Source of the DNA: an uncultured Bacteroidales bacterium
GTDB lineage: Bacteria; Bacteroidota; Bacteroidia; Bacteroidales; Paludibacteraceae
Assembly (NCBI GenBank): GCA_900319105.1
Contig: ONND01000006.1
Location: 1-64,000 of the forward strand
Length of the DNA stretch: 64,000 bases
Direction of reading: 5' to 3'
Positions 17,251 through 26,215 of the stretch are shown here, piece after piece. Positions within the stretch are counted from its first letter, which is position 1. Every line of letters begins with the position of its first letter. The notes beneath the pieces were generated by a model that saw only the letters and a program-made list of their open reading frames with translations, was not told the origin of the DNA and ran no database searches. Both the position numbers and the translations under genes were made by a program.

Positions 17251-18537
17251 ATGAAAAAACTTCTATTCATTTTCGTAAGCCTCGTATTAGGTTTATCCGC
17301 CTGTGAGGCACAAGAGAAAAAAACACGTCCGCAGGATAACGAAGCGGTACAGTTCGCCATGTCCATGGGAATCGGATGGAACCTCGGTAACCAGATGGAT
17401 GCCCATTACAATGGTTGCTCGTACGAGGAAGGATGGGGTAATAAAGCCGCTACCCAGCAGACTTTCAACGGTGTAGCCAAGGCAGGATTCAAGTCCGTTC
17501 GTATCCCTGTCACATGGATGGGGCATATCGGACCGGCTCCTACTTATACGATTGAGAAAGCATGGCTGGACCGAGTGGCGGAATTGGTGGATATGGCTCA
17601 TAAGGCAGGACTCAAAGCGATTATTAACATTCACCATGATGGATTTGGCGCGTCCGACACGCCGAGCAAAGGTTACCACTGGATAGACCTGCCCGGTGCT
17701 GTGAAGAGCGAAGAAACAAACCAGCGTATCAAACAGCAACTCACGATGGTGTGGCTTCAGATAGGACAGCGTTTTGCCAACTACGGGGATTTCCTCATTT
17801 TTGAAACCCTTAACGAGATTCAAGACGGCGGTTGGGGCAACGGCAACAACCGTACGGACGGCGGTGCGCAATACCGCGTGCTGAACGAGTGGAATCAAGT
17901 GTGTGTCAATGCAATCCGCGCAGCAGGAGGCATGAACGAAACTCGTTATATAGGAGTGCCGGGCTATGTGACAAATCCCGACTTGACAGTTGAGAACCTC
18001 GTCCTGCCGGAAGATGTGGTGGAGAACAGGTTGATGGTTGCTGTGCATAGCTATGACCCGTGGGATTTTGCAGGCTCTGCACAATATCAGGAATGGGGGC
18101 ATACCGGCAAGGATGTTGTGCCCGGTGCAGACGAGAATGCATACGTAGGTATGCTCAACCGGCTTTATAACATGTACGTCCGCCGAGGCATTCCCGTCTA
18201 TTTCGGCGAGTTCGGTGCCGTACGCCGCGCATCAGCGGCTGACGAGCCTTTCCGTCTCTATTATTTCCGGTATATATGCAAGGCGATGCGTGACCGTCGC
18301 ATACCTGCGCTCTATTGGGACAATGGAAACAGCAAAGGAGGCAATGACGGATTCGGCGTAATCAACCACCAGACAGGTAAATATATAGGCAACGGAGAAC
18401 AAGCCGTACGCGCTATGGTTGATTCATGGGAAAACAACGATCCCGCATACACGCTACAGAGCGTTTATGACTCCGCACCGCAGAGCCTACGCACCCAAAA
18501 AGAAAATAAACAAAACACTAATAACAATCATTATTAA
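17251..18537 (+). CDS. GH5 endo-beta-glucanase lipoprotein
   Basis: A 428-residue secreted hydrolase of clan GH-A, likely cutting internal beta-1,4 bonds of cellulose or mixed glucans. A lipoprotein signal ends LGLSAC (Cys18). The GH5 start motif MGIGWNLGNQMD is at about residue 40, the acid/base Glu lies in IFETLNEIQ (near residue 189) and the nucleophile Glu in VYFGEFGAV (near residue 319). No separate carbohydrate-binding module is seen. Its position next to SusC/SusD suggests it acts at the cell surface or periplasm. Mannanase activity is a possible alternative within GH5. Confidence 0.9.
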   Translation: MKKLLFIFVSLVLGLSACEAQEKKTRPQDNEAVQFAMSMGIGWNLGNQMDAHYNGCSYEEGWGNKAATQQTFNGVAKAGFKSVRIPVTWMGHIGPAPTYTIEKAWLDRVAELVDMAHKAGLKAIINIHHDGFGASDTPSKGYHWIDLPGAVKSEETNQRIKQQLTMVWLQIGQRFANYGDFLIFETLNEIQDGGWGNGNNRTDGGAQYRVLNEWNQVCVNAIRAAGGMNETRYIGVPGYVTNPDLTVENLVLPEDVVENRLMVAVHSYDPWDFAGSAQYQEWGHTGKDVVPGADENAYVGMLNRLYNMYVRRGIPVYFGEFGAVRRASAADEPFRLYYFRYICKAMRDRRIPALYWDNGNSKGGNDGFGVINHQTGKYIGNGEQAVRAMVDSWENNDPAYTLQSVYDSAPQSLRTQKENKQNTNNNHY

Positions 18538-18558
18538 CCATTTAAAATCAATTCAATT

Positions 18559-19179
18559 ATGAAAAAGTTTTATTCTTTTATCATCGCTGCCATGACAGCT
18601 GTCACTATGTGTGCTGAAACTATTCAGCAAGACATCGCGCTCACTCCCGGCGACTGGGGATGGGGATATAACTGCTCCGTTACAGCCGTAGAAGGAGGCT
18701 TGCAGGCTCAACTGACCGGCGACTGGGGCGCGCTCTCTACTGGCTGGGACCCCGAAATTGACCTCTCGGGATGGGATAAGATCATCATCCTTGTGGACCG
18801 TATGGAAAACTGCGTAGGCGAATGGTTCCAACTCAAAGCCTATCTGCGTGACCACGCTGATAACGAAGGTTGCCAGATGGAAGGTCTGCTCGGCAATGAT
18901 GCCGACGGCACCCAACAGCAGTACCTCGTCATCGACCTCAAACAGGAGAAAACCGGCTTTGACCTTACCAAGGCGCGCGTACTGGCTATCCAGTGCCAAC
19001 CGAATGGTGCCAAGTTCCTTATCAGCCGCGTTTATCTGGAGAAAGAAGAAGAGGCTACCGCCATCGAGCAAGTTACTCTCCGCAGCAACGGTATCCGTTA
19101 CAACCTCCTCGGACAACCCGTCGGAGAGGACTACAAAGGGATTGTCATTCTCAATGGACATAAAATGATTGTACGTTAA
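18559..19179 (+). CDS. Small secreted protein with possible glucan-binding fold and C-terminal sorting-like tail
   Basis: A 206-residue exported protein of uncertain role. Residues 1-20 form a signal peptide. The middle resembles a beta-sandwich of the carbohydrate-binding type, rich in Trp (DWGWGYN, DWGALSTGWDP, LSGWDKI), with an aromatic pattern suited to sugar binding. The last 30 residues (IRYNLLGQPV, then YKGIVILNGHKMIVR) match the short tail found on many Bacteroidales exported proteins and resemble a T9SS-type signal. It lies between GH5 and SusC with 21-base gaps, so a surface glycan-binding role is a reasonable guess but not proven. Confidence 0.65.
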   Translation: MKKFYSFIIAAMTAVTMCAETIQQDIALTPGDWGWGYNCSVTAVEGGLQAQLTGDWGALSTGWDPEIDLSGWDKIIILVDRMENCVGEWFQLKAYLRDHADNEGCQMEGLLGNDADGTQQQYLVIDLKQEKTGFDLTKARVLAIQCQPNGAKFLISRVYLEKEEEATAIEQVTLRSNGIRYNLLGQPVGEDYKGIVILNGHKMIVR

Positions 19180-19198
19180 ACTTAAAATCCTTAGTACC

Positions 19199-22100
19199 AT
19201 GAAAGCCTATTTCAGGTATATGCTTAGCCTTGTAGTTCTCCTCGTGGGAACTACAGGCTTGGCGTTCTCACAAAACATCGTTACGGGTACGGTCGAAGAT
19301 GCGGACGGTCCGCTCATCGGTGCCAGCGTACTCGTCAAAGGAACCACTGTCGGTACCATTACCGATATGGATGGTCAGTTCTCTATCGAAGCCGAACCGG
19401 GCGACGAACTGGAGTTCTCCTACATGGGCTACACCTCCCAGACCCACAAAGTGACCGGCAAGACACTCAATGTGACAATGTCGGAAAACACCGAGGTCCT
19501 CTCCGAGGTAGTCGTCACCGCCATGGGTATCAAACGCGACCGCAAAGCCCTTGGTTACGAAGTGGGCGAGGTCAAGGGTGAGGAACTCACCAAAGCCAAA
19601 GAGACCAATGTGGCTAACTCGCTCGCCGGTCGTGTAGCCGGTCTGGTGGTCGAAGGGACAGCCGGCGGAGCCTCCGGTTCGACGCGCGTCATGCTGCGTG
19701 GTACTACTGAAATGACCGGTAACAACCAGCCCCTCTATGTCATTGACGGTGTGCCTATGGATAACACCGCTTTCGGCTCTGCCGGAACAGAAGGCGGGTA
19801 TGATCTGGGAGACGGAATATCCGCCATTAACCCCGATGACATCGAATCTATATCGGTTCTCAAAGGACCGGCTGCAGCTGCACTCTATGGTAGCCGAGCC
19901 AGCCACGGTGTCATTCTTATCACCACCAAGAAAGCCAATACCGGAGATGCCAAATGGGGAGTGGAGTATAACGGTACCCTCACTTTTGACACCCAAGCCA
20001 GCCAGTGGGACAACGTGCAGCAGGTCTATGGCATGGGTTCCGATGGTATGTATAACATCGATGCCGTCAGCAACACCAACAAGTCCTGGGGACCGAAAGC
20101 CGACGGAGGACTCGTACTCCGCTATTTCGACGGACAGGAAAGACCTTTCCTGATTATCCCGAATAACACCGCCAATTTCTTCCGACTCGGTTTGACAGCG
20201 ACCAACACAGCGGTTGTTTCCATGAACACCGGAAAGACAGGCATACGTTTCTCCTATACCGACATGCGCAACCGCGATATATTGCCGAACTCCAACATGA
20301 GCCGTAATACGCTCAACCTCCGCGCTAACACATCCTTGGGACCCGTCGATCTCGATTTCACGGCTAACTACACCCATGAGGATGTAAAGAACCGTCCCGC
20401 CCTCGGCGACGATAAATCCAATGTCGGCAAGAACCTCATGACCCTCTCTACTACCTATGATCAGGCATGGCTCAAAAACTATCAGAACGAGGCGGGAGAG
20501 TACCAGAATTGGAACGGTATGGACCCCTATAACGTCAATCCCTATTGGGACATTAACAAGAACAAAAACCAGTCCTACAAAGACCTCTTCCGTATGAACG
20601 GAAAGATCGTCTATAATATCATTCCGCAACTCAAGATTCAGGCTACCGTAGGTGCTGAACTCAACCGCTTTGAGTTCTCCGATTTCAAATACCCCACTAC
20701 GCCGGGCTTTGAGGCTGGACGTCTGCAGAATAGTTATTTCAATAACCGTATGCTCAATGCCGAACTCCTCGGTATCTATACCGATACATGGGGCGATTTC
20801 GACTTCACCGCCACGGCCGGTGCCAATATCTATAATGTGCATAACAAAACGGTGATCAATACCGGTACCGATATGGGTATCCGCGAGGTTGTGGCAATGT
20901 CCAGCTTCGAGGATCAGTCGGTGGAGGAGAATACCTACAACAAACGTATCGTCTCGGTCTTTGCCTCTGCTAACCTCGGATGGCGCCACATGCTTTATCT
21001 GGACGCCACTGTCCGCGGGGACAAGTCCTCCACGCTCGCTGCTGGCAAGAACCTCTATGTCTATCCCTCCGTCAGTGGCTCGTTCGTCTTCTCCGAACTG
21101 ATCAAGTCCAACCGCAAAGTGCTGCCGTATGGCAAGTTACGACTCAGCTGGGCGGAGGTAGGTAGCGATACAGACCCGTACCAGCTCTCGCTGCGGTATG
21201 GCAAGTCGCAGTTCGGCTATTCCGGTTATACCATCGGCTCTATCTATGGGAACGTCATCCCTAACGCAGACCTCAAACCGACACGTACACGCTCTTGGGA
21301 AACAGGTTTTGAGACCAAGTGGCTCAACCATCGTATCAGCCTTGACTTCACGTTCTACCACCAAGTTTCCCGTGACCAGATCATCGGTATGGCTACCTCG
21401 CCTACCTCCGGCTATGACTATCGCATGATCAACGCCGGCGAGATCCTCAACCAGGGTTTTGAGATTACCTTCGGTGCGCGTCTGGTGCAAGTCAAGGATT
21501 TCTCCTGGGATCTGAATATCAACTGGTCTAAGAATAATAACAAGGTGCTCTCGCTTACACCCGGAACTACAGAACTGGAGTTGACCAAAGCTACATGGTG
21601 CAACGTCTATGTTTCCGCTCGGGAGGGAGAACAGTATGGCGCCATTTGCGGCCCGGCACTCGCCCGGAATGCCGACGGACGCGTCATCGTTGATGCTACT
21701 ACCGGTCTGCCTACTTTTACAACCGAGAATAAAGTGCTCGGTAATGCACAGTGGAAATGGACCGGCGGTCTCAGTACCACCCTCCGTTATAAGATGGTCA
21801 CCCTCTCAGCACTCTTTGATGTGAAAGTCGGAGCTGACATCTTCTCGATGTCTGAGCGTTCCGCTTTTGAAACCGGTAAGGCGAAAGAGACCCTTGCCGG
21901 ACGTGCCGAGTGGTATGCCTCCGAGGAAGCAAGGAAGGCTGCAGGGGTCACCTCCGGATGGGTCGCAACAGGTGGTTATCTCGTGGACGGCGTGATTGAT
22001 AACGGAGACGGTACATACCGCGAGAACGATATCTATATCAATCCCGAGGACTATTGGTATGAGGTGTCCCGCAAATCGCCGGAGCTCTTTATCTATGATA

Positions 22101-22342
22101 ACTCCTATATCAAGTGCCGCGAACTCACCCTCAGCCTGGATTTCCCGAAGAATTGGCTGGATAAGAAAGGTGTGCTCAAGCATGTGGGGATCTCTTTCGT
22201 AGCTCGTAACCCGTTCATCGTCTGGAAGAATATCAAAGATATCGACCCCGACGCACAATACAACACCTCCGGCCTTGGTCTGGAATACGGTTCGCTTCCC
22301 AGCAGACGCAGCTATGGTCTGAATGTAAATCTCAAGTTCTAA
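19199..22342 (+). CDS. SusC-like TonB-dependent transporter
   Basis: Outer-membrane barrel that imports oligosaccharides with its SusD partner, driven by TonB. The 1047-residue product begins with a signal peptide (MKAYFRYMLSLVVLLVG), then a carboxypeptidase-like regulatory domain (residues 25-100, NIVTGTVEDADGPLIGASV), the TonB box region and plug (LSEVVVTAMGI, VANSLAGRVAGL, VLRG-type MLRGTTEMTG, AALYGSRASHGVILITTK), and the 22-strand barrel. An earlier ATG at 19169 overlaps the preceding gene and would spoil the signal peptide; 19199 is preferred. It is followed by SusD after 20 bases. Confidence 0.95.
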   Translation: MKAYFRYMLSLVVLLVGTTGLAFSQNIVTGTVEDADGPLIGASVLVKGTTVGTITDMDGQFSIEAEPGDELEFSYMGYTSQTHKVTGKTLNVTMSENTEVLSEVVVTAMGIKRDRKALGYEVGEVKGEELTKAKETNVANSLAGRVAGLVVEGTAGGASGSTRVMLRGTTEMTGNNQPLYVIDGVPMDNTAFGSAGTEGGYDLGDGISAINPDDIESISVLKGPAAAALYGSRASHGVILITTKKANTGDAKWGVEYNGTLTFDTQASQWDNVQQVYGMGSDGMYNIDAVSNTNKSWGPKADGGLVLRYFDGQERPFLIIPNNTANFFRLGLTATNTAVVSMNTGKTGIRFSYTDMRNRDILPNSNMSRNTLNLRANTSLGPVDLDFTANYTHEDVKNRPALGDDKSNVGKNLMTLSTTYDQAWLKNYQNEAGEYQNWNGMDPYNVNPYWDINKNKNQSYKDLFRMNGKIVYNIIPQLKIQATVGAELNRFEFSDFKYPTTPGFEAGRLQNSYFNNRMLNAELLGIYTDTWGDFDFTATAGANIYNVHNKTVINTGTDMGIREVVAMSSFEDQSVEENTYNKRIVSVFASANLGWRHMLYLDATVRGDKSSTLAAGKNLYVYPSVSGSFVFSELIKSNRKVLPYGKLRLSWAEVGSDTDPYQLSLRYGKSQFGYSGYTIGSIYGNVIPNADLKPTRTRSWETGFETKWLNHRISLDFTFYHQVSRDQIIGMATSPTSGYDYRMINAGEILNQGFEITFGARLVQVKDFSWDLNINWSKNNNKVLSLTPGTTELELTKATWCNVYVSAREGEQYGAICGPALARNADGRVIVDATTGLPTFTTENKVLGNAQWKWTGGLSTTLRYKMVTLSALFDVKVGADIFSMSERSAFETGKAKETLAGRAEWYASEEARKAAGVTSGWVATGGYLVDGVIDNGDGTYRENDIYINPEDYWYEVSRKSPELFIYDNSYIKCRELTLSLDFPKNWLDKKGVLKHVGISFVARNPFIVWKNIKDIDPDAQYNTSGLGLEYGSLPSRRSYGLNVNLKF

Positions 22343-22362
22343 CCTTGTAAATCTCAATCAAA

Positions 22363-24051
22363 ATGAAAAAGATAACTTTTGTACTTTGTACATTGTCACT
22401 TTGTACATTCTTCGTTGCTTGTTCGGACAAGGTTTACGAGGAGATCAATACCGATCCGACCAAAGCCGCACATATCAACCCTGCTTCCCAGTTAACGTAT
22501 GCCGAACTGCAGATGTACGGAGATATGAACTATGTGGATGTGCATCGTCTCTATACCTATGCTTTCACCCAGCAACTCATGGGCTGTTGGAATACCACTA
22601 ACTATGGCGGGCAGCACCGTATGGATGATAATGAGATGTCACGTCCGTGGGCGAACCTCTATCCCGGGGCAATCCGTAATCTCACCGATGCCATCGAGCA
22701 AACGAAATCGGATCCGGCGCAGGCGAACATTCATGCCGCGCTCCGTGTCTTCCGGGTTTATGTAGGCGGACTGCTTACGGACTACTACGGCGATGTGCCG
22801 TTTACACAAGCAGGGCTGGGATATATAACCGGCAATACGCAACCTAAGTATGACAAGCAAGACGACCTCTATGCCTATTTCTTTGCAGAACTGAAAGCCG
22901 CCGCAGCATTGTTTGATATCAACGCCAATGCCATCTCCAGCGACCCGATGTTCAACGGCAACATTGATGGATGGAAACGCTTTGCCAACTCGCTCCGCTT
23001 GCGGTACGCAATGCGTCTGTCCGGTGTGGCGCCGGAAATGGCGAAGACAGAGTTTAATGCTGCCCTGACGGACGGCGTTATGAATTCGGCTGCGGACAAT
23101 GCCTGCGTCAAGCACCTCAATGTATCCTATAGCTTCGGTCAGGAGTCGTTCAAGGACTTCCGAGGCAATGCCATGGCAAAGTATTTCTATGGCAACGACC
23201 CGGCTAATAACCCCTCCTATGTATGTCAGACGCTTTGGGAACAACTCTACGACAACAATGACCCGCGCACCTCGCGTCTCTGCCGGTTCTATATTGATGA
23301 TTTCATGTCCATCTCTACCGGAGACGGACGAATTGATATGACGGACGCGGTGCTGGCTACTCAGAAAGCCAACCCCGGTACGCAGATCATCTATGAGATA
23401 GCTCCGGGTGAGTTCTCGTGGGATAACTGGCCTTCCTATACCGATCTGCCCGGCAGCCCGCTGGCGGAGCAGGTGGCGCAGGTGCAGGCTGCTCATCCTG
23501 ACTATAAGCCGACATCCAACCCAAGATGGTTGATGCCCAAACTGGCGAACAACTTCCTGCGCTCGGATAACCCCGGGGTGCTTATGACGTACGCCGAAGT
23601 ATGTTTCCTCAAGGCGGAAGCAGCGGTGCTTGGATGGATTTCCGATGATGCCAAATCATGTTATGAAACCGGTATCCGCGAGGCGATGAATATGCTCTCC
23701 GATGCTTACGGATGTAGCGGTATCACCGATGCAGAGTATGCGGCTTATATCGCTCAACCGGCTATCGCTTTCGCGGCTTCTGCAGATGAGCAGAAATGCC
23801 AGATCAATACACAGGCTTGGATCCTCCATTTTCATAACCCCGCCGAGTGCTGGGCTAATGTGCGACGCTCGGATTACCCGCAACTCAAAGCGCCTTCCAC
23901 CAAGAACCCACTTATCGACGGCGCCGAGATACCCGTCCGGCTCTGCTATCCGCTCAAAGAAGAGACTTATAGCAAGGACGCTTATCAGGAAGCTATCGGA
24001 CGTGTGCCCGCGTATTCATGGCACGCACGCCTTTGGTGGGACGTCAAGTAA
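22363..24051 (+). CDS. SusD-like glycan-binding lipoprotein (SusD/RagB)
   Basis: Surface lipoprotein that captures glycan and caps the SusC channel. The 562-residue product has a lipobox ending FFVAC (Cys20) and the SusD superfamily layout: an N-terminal helical part with TPR-like repeats (YGDVPFTQAGLG around residue 145) and a C-terminal region with LMTYAEVCFLKAEAAVLGW. The signal peptide is encoded by an odd stretch of repeated words (TTTGTAC, TTGTACATT), giving FVLCTLSLCTFF. It is the SusD/RagB group type with AlphaFold-like Pfam name SusD-like_2, judged by the closing HARLWWDVK. Confidence 0.92.
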   Translation: MKKITFVLCTLSLCTFFVACSDKVYEEINTDPTKAAHINPASQLTYAELQMYGDMNYVDVHRLYTYAFTQQLMGCWNTTNYGGQHRMDDNEMSRPWANLYPGAIRNLTDAIEQTKSDPAQANIHAALRVFRVYVGGLLTDYYGDVPFTQAGLGYITGNTQPKYDKQDDLYAYFFAELKAAAALFDINANAISSDPMFNGNIDGWKRFANSLRLRYAMRLSGVAPEMAKTEFNAALTDGVMNSAADNACVKHLNVSYSFGQESFKDFRGNAMAKYFYGNDPANNPSYVCQTLWEQLYDNNDPRTSRLCRFYIDDFMSISTGDGRIDMTDAVLATQKANPGTQIIYEIAPGEFSWDNWPSYTDLPGSPLAEQVAQVQAAHPDYKPTSNPRWLMPKLANNFLRSDNPGVLMTYAEVCFLKAEAAVLGWISDDAKSCYETGIREAMNMLSDAYGCSGITDAEYAAYIAQPAIAFAASADEQKCQINTQAWILHFHNPAECWANVRRSDYPQLKAPSTKNPLIDGAEIPVRLCYPLKEETYSKDAYQEAIGRVPAYSWHARLWWDVK

Positions 24052-24102
24052 TGAATAATGAAATAAATCGTGCCCTTGTGGCTAAGAATAATGATTAGTT
24101 TT

Positions 24103-24825
24103 ATGAATGCACTAAATAAAATTGTACTTGGTACTTTGTTCCTTTGTACCTTGTCTATGGTGTCGTGCGAGAAAAAAGCTCCGTTTGACACCCAGTCACC
24201 CGATGATGCGCCGCTCATCTTGAAGCCTTACAACGAGTCCGGAACGGGGTCTTTTACCTACAACCTTGCCAATGACTCCACGCCGCTCATTGGCTCCGTA
24301 GTGGTAACTCCCTCACGCTACACGACGGTTAACTGGTATGTGGATGACTCCCTCGTGCATACCGGCACGAAAATCAATATGTGTTTCGCCGCGGGTAAGC
24401 ATACGCTTCTTATTGAGGCGGTTACTACCGCCGGTAAACGAACCACCAGAACCGGCACTATTACCGTCCTCGGTGGTGCACCGGATCCCTCTGAGAACGT
24501 CCTTTGGACCGGACCGGTCACGCTGGACTGGGATGCCGAACTGGTCAAAGTGACGGCAGCCGAACTGGCTGCTGTGCCGGTTGGAACCACTATCTCGGTG
24601 CATTTTACGGTGGTTGAGGCGGAGTACCACGCCATGCGTATCACTACCCCTTGGTGGGGAGACACACCGGCGGATGACGACCTCGTGCCGCAGGTGGATG
24701 GTATGGACTCCAAAACCAGCCCCTTCACCTTCGTCTATGACGACCATTGCAAGGCGCTCGTGGACGAACGCGGGGCGATGTGCGTAGTAGGGTTCGGTCT
24801 CCAAATAGACAAAATCACCTATTAA
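24103..24825 (+). CDS. Lipoprotein in SusE position, putative surface glycan-binding protein
   Basis: A 240-residue predicted lipoprotein. The signal ends TLSMVSC (Cys22). Residues 50-130 look like an Ig/PKD-type beta domain (VTPSRYTTVNWYVDDSLVHTG, AGKHTLLIEAVTTAGK), and the remainder (WTGPVTLDWDAELVKVTAAE, PWWGDTPADDD) is a beta-rich domain with exposed Trp. Genes in this position after SusD commonly encode SusE/SusF-like surface glycan-binding proteins. A GTG at 24070 or ATG at 24091 would lengthen it, but 24103 gives the cleanest signal peptide. The signal region again contains repeated TTGTACTTGGTACTTTG words. Confidence 0.75.
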   Translation: MNALNKIVLGTLFLCTLSMVSCEKKAPFDTQSPDDAPLILKPYNESGTGSFTYNLANDSTPLIGSVVVTPSRYTTVNWYVDDSLVHTGTKINMCFAAGKHTLLIEAVTTAGKRTTRTGTITVLGGAPDPSENVLWTGPVTLDWDAELVKVTAAELAAVPVGTTISVHFTVVEAEYHAMRITTPWWGDTPADDDLVPQVDGMDSKTSPFTFVYDDHCKALVDERGAMCVVGFGLQIDKITY

Positions 24826-24867
24826 ATCGTACTTCGTACATTGTAAATGACCCAATCGTAAATTATT

Positions 24868-26211
24868 ATGGCTCCTCTCCGAGAAAAAATCGGTTATGCT
24901 CTGGGTGATGCCGCTTCCGGCGGCATCACCTGGAAGATTATGTCCATAGCCTTCCCTTTATTCTTTACCCATGTGTTTGGACTGAGTTTTGCCGATGCTG
25001 CGGCACTCATGCTGGTGGCGCGTATGTTCGATGTGGTCACTGATCCCCTCATGGGCTCCATTGCCGACCGCACCCGGTCTCGATGGGGCACTTACCGGCC
25101 GTGGCTCATCTTCGGGTCCATTCCTTTCGGGATTATCTTTGCCCTCCTGTTGTTCACACCCGATCTGGGACCTGTGGGCAAACGTATATGGGCATATTCC
25201 TTTTACCTGCTGATGATGGCGTGCTATACGATGGTTAACGTGCCATACGGGTCGCTACTCGATGTCATGACTACTGACGATAACGAGAAAAACGAGTTCT
25301 CCGCTTTCCGTATGGTCGGGGCATATGCCATGGGCTTTGTCACCCTCCTCTCCTTCCCCTATCTGCAACGGTGGATAGGAGGCACGGAACAGCACCAATA
25401 CGCCGTACTTGGTGCCGCCTTCGGACTCCTTGCCGCACTCATGACCTTGGCGTGCGGACTGCTCACGCGCGAAAGGCATCAACCCGTCAGAGCCGAGCAT
25501 TTCTCCTTTAGACAGTACGCCGATCTATTCCGTAACAAACCATGGATATATATGACCATGGTAGCCATCTGTACCAACTTCTTCAATGGTTTCCGGTATG
25601 CGGCGGCAGGCTATATGATTACCTATTGCCTCGGAGGCGATGTCACGATCGGGAGGTTCATCATCAATTATACCGTCTTCATGGCGTTCAGTGAGGTCAC
25701 CTGTATGATCTTCGGAGCCCTATCACCCGCCTTCACGCGCCGTATCGGCTCCAAACGGATGGCGTTCGTCTGGGCGGCTGGCATTTGTTGCGTCTTCTCC
25801 TTCCTCTATTTCTTCATCCCGATGGATGCCGCATATATATGGCTGATGATAGCGGTCTCGGTACTCACGTCAATAGGTGCAGGACTCTATTCGCCGCTCT
25901 TGTGGTCCATGTACGCTGATGTCGCGGATTATGCCACGGAGAAAAACGGTACCTCTTCCACAGGACTTATCTTCTCTTCCGGAACGATGGCGCAAAAACT
26001 CGGCGGGGCTATATCCGGTAGTCTTATTGCCATGCTACTGGGCGTCGCGGGACTCGTCTCACACACCGATATGATTACCGGCGAGACGATTGTTGTCATT
26101 ACCGATGAGGACTCCGTTCGTACTATGGTATGGGCGCTATTCTCACTCTTCCCTGCCGTGATTGCCGCACTCATGGCACTATTGGCGTATAAATTCCCTC
26201 TCAAAAAATAG
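24868..26211 (+). CDS. GPH-family sugar:cation symporter (MFS)
   Basis: Inner-membrane transporter of the glycoside-pentoside-hexuronide family, here probably importing cellobiose or short glucan fragments with a cation. The 447-residue product has about 12 membrane helices. Family motifs are REKIGYALGDAASGG at the start, ARMFDVVTDPLMGSIADRTRSRWGTYRPW (residues 50-80) and SMYADVADYATEKNGTSSTG in the second half. It is the link between the periplasm and the cytoplasmic GH94 phosphorylase. It ends 4 bases before the GH9 start. Confidence 0.92.
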   Translation: MAPLREKIGYALGDAASGGITWKIMSIAFPLFFTHVFGLSFADAAALMLVARMFDVVTDPLMGSIADRTRSRWGTYRPWLIFGSIPFGIIFALLLFTPDLGPVGKRIWAYSFYLLMMACYTMVNVPYGSLLDVMTTDDNEKNEFSAFRMVGAYAMGFVTLLSFPYLQRWIGGTEQHQYAVLGAAFGLLAALMTLACGLLTRERHQPVRAEHFSFRQYADLFRNKPWIYMTMVAICTNFFNGFRYAAAGYMITYCLGGDVTIGRFIINYTVFMAFSEVTCMIFGALSPAFTRRIGSKRMAFVWAAGICCVFSFLYFFIPMDAAYIWLMIAVSVLTSIGAGLYSPLLWSMYADVADYATEKNGTSSTGLIFSSGTMAQKLGGAISGSLIAMLLGVAGLVSHTDMITGETIVVITDEDSVRTMVWALFSLFPAVIAALMALLAYKFPLKK

Positions 26212-26215
26212 TACT

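Noticed and set aside
19268-20989. 573-codon frame antisense to the SusC gene
   Set aside because: The SusC frame is unmistakable; the antisense frame shows no domains or start context.
24070-24102. GTG start for the SusE-position lipoprotein
   Set aside because: It adds charged and polar residues before the signal peptide; the ATG at 24103 gives a normal lipoprotein signal.
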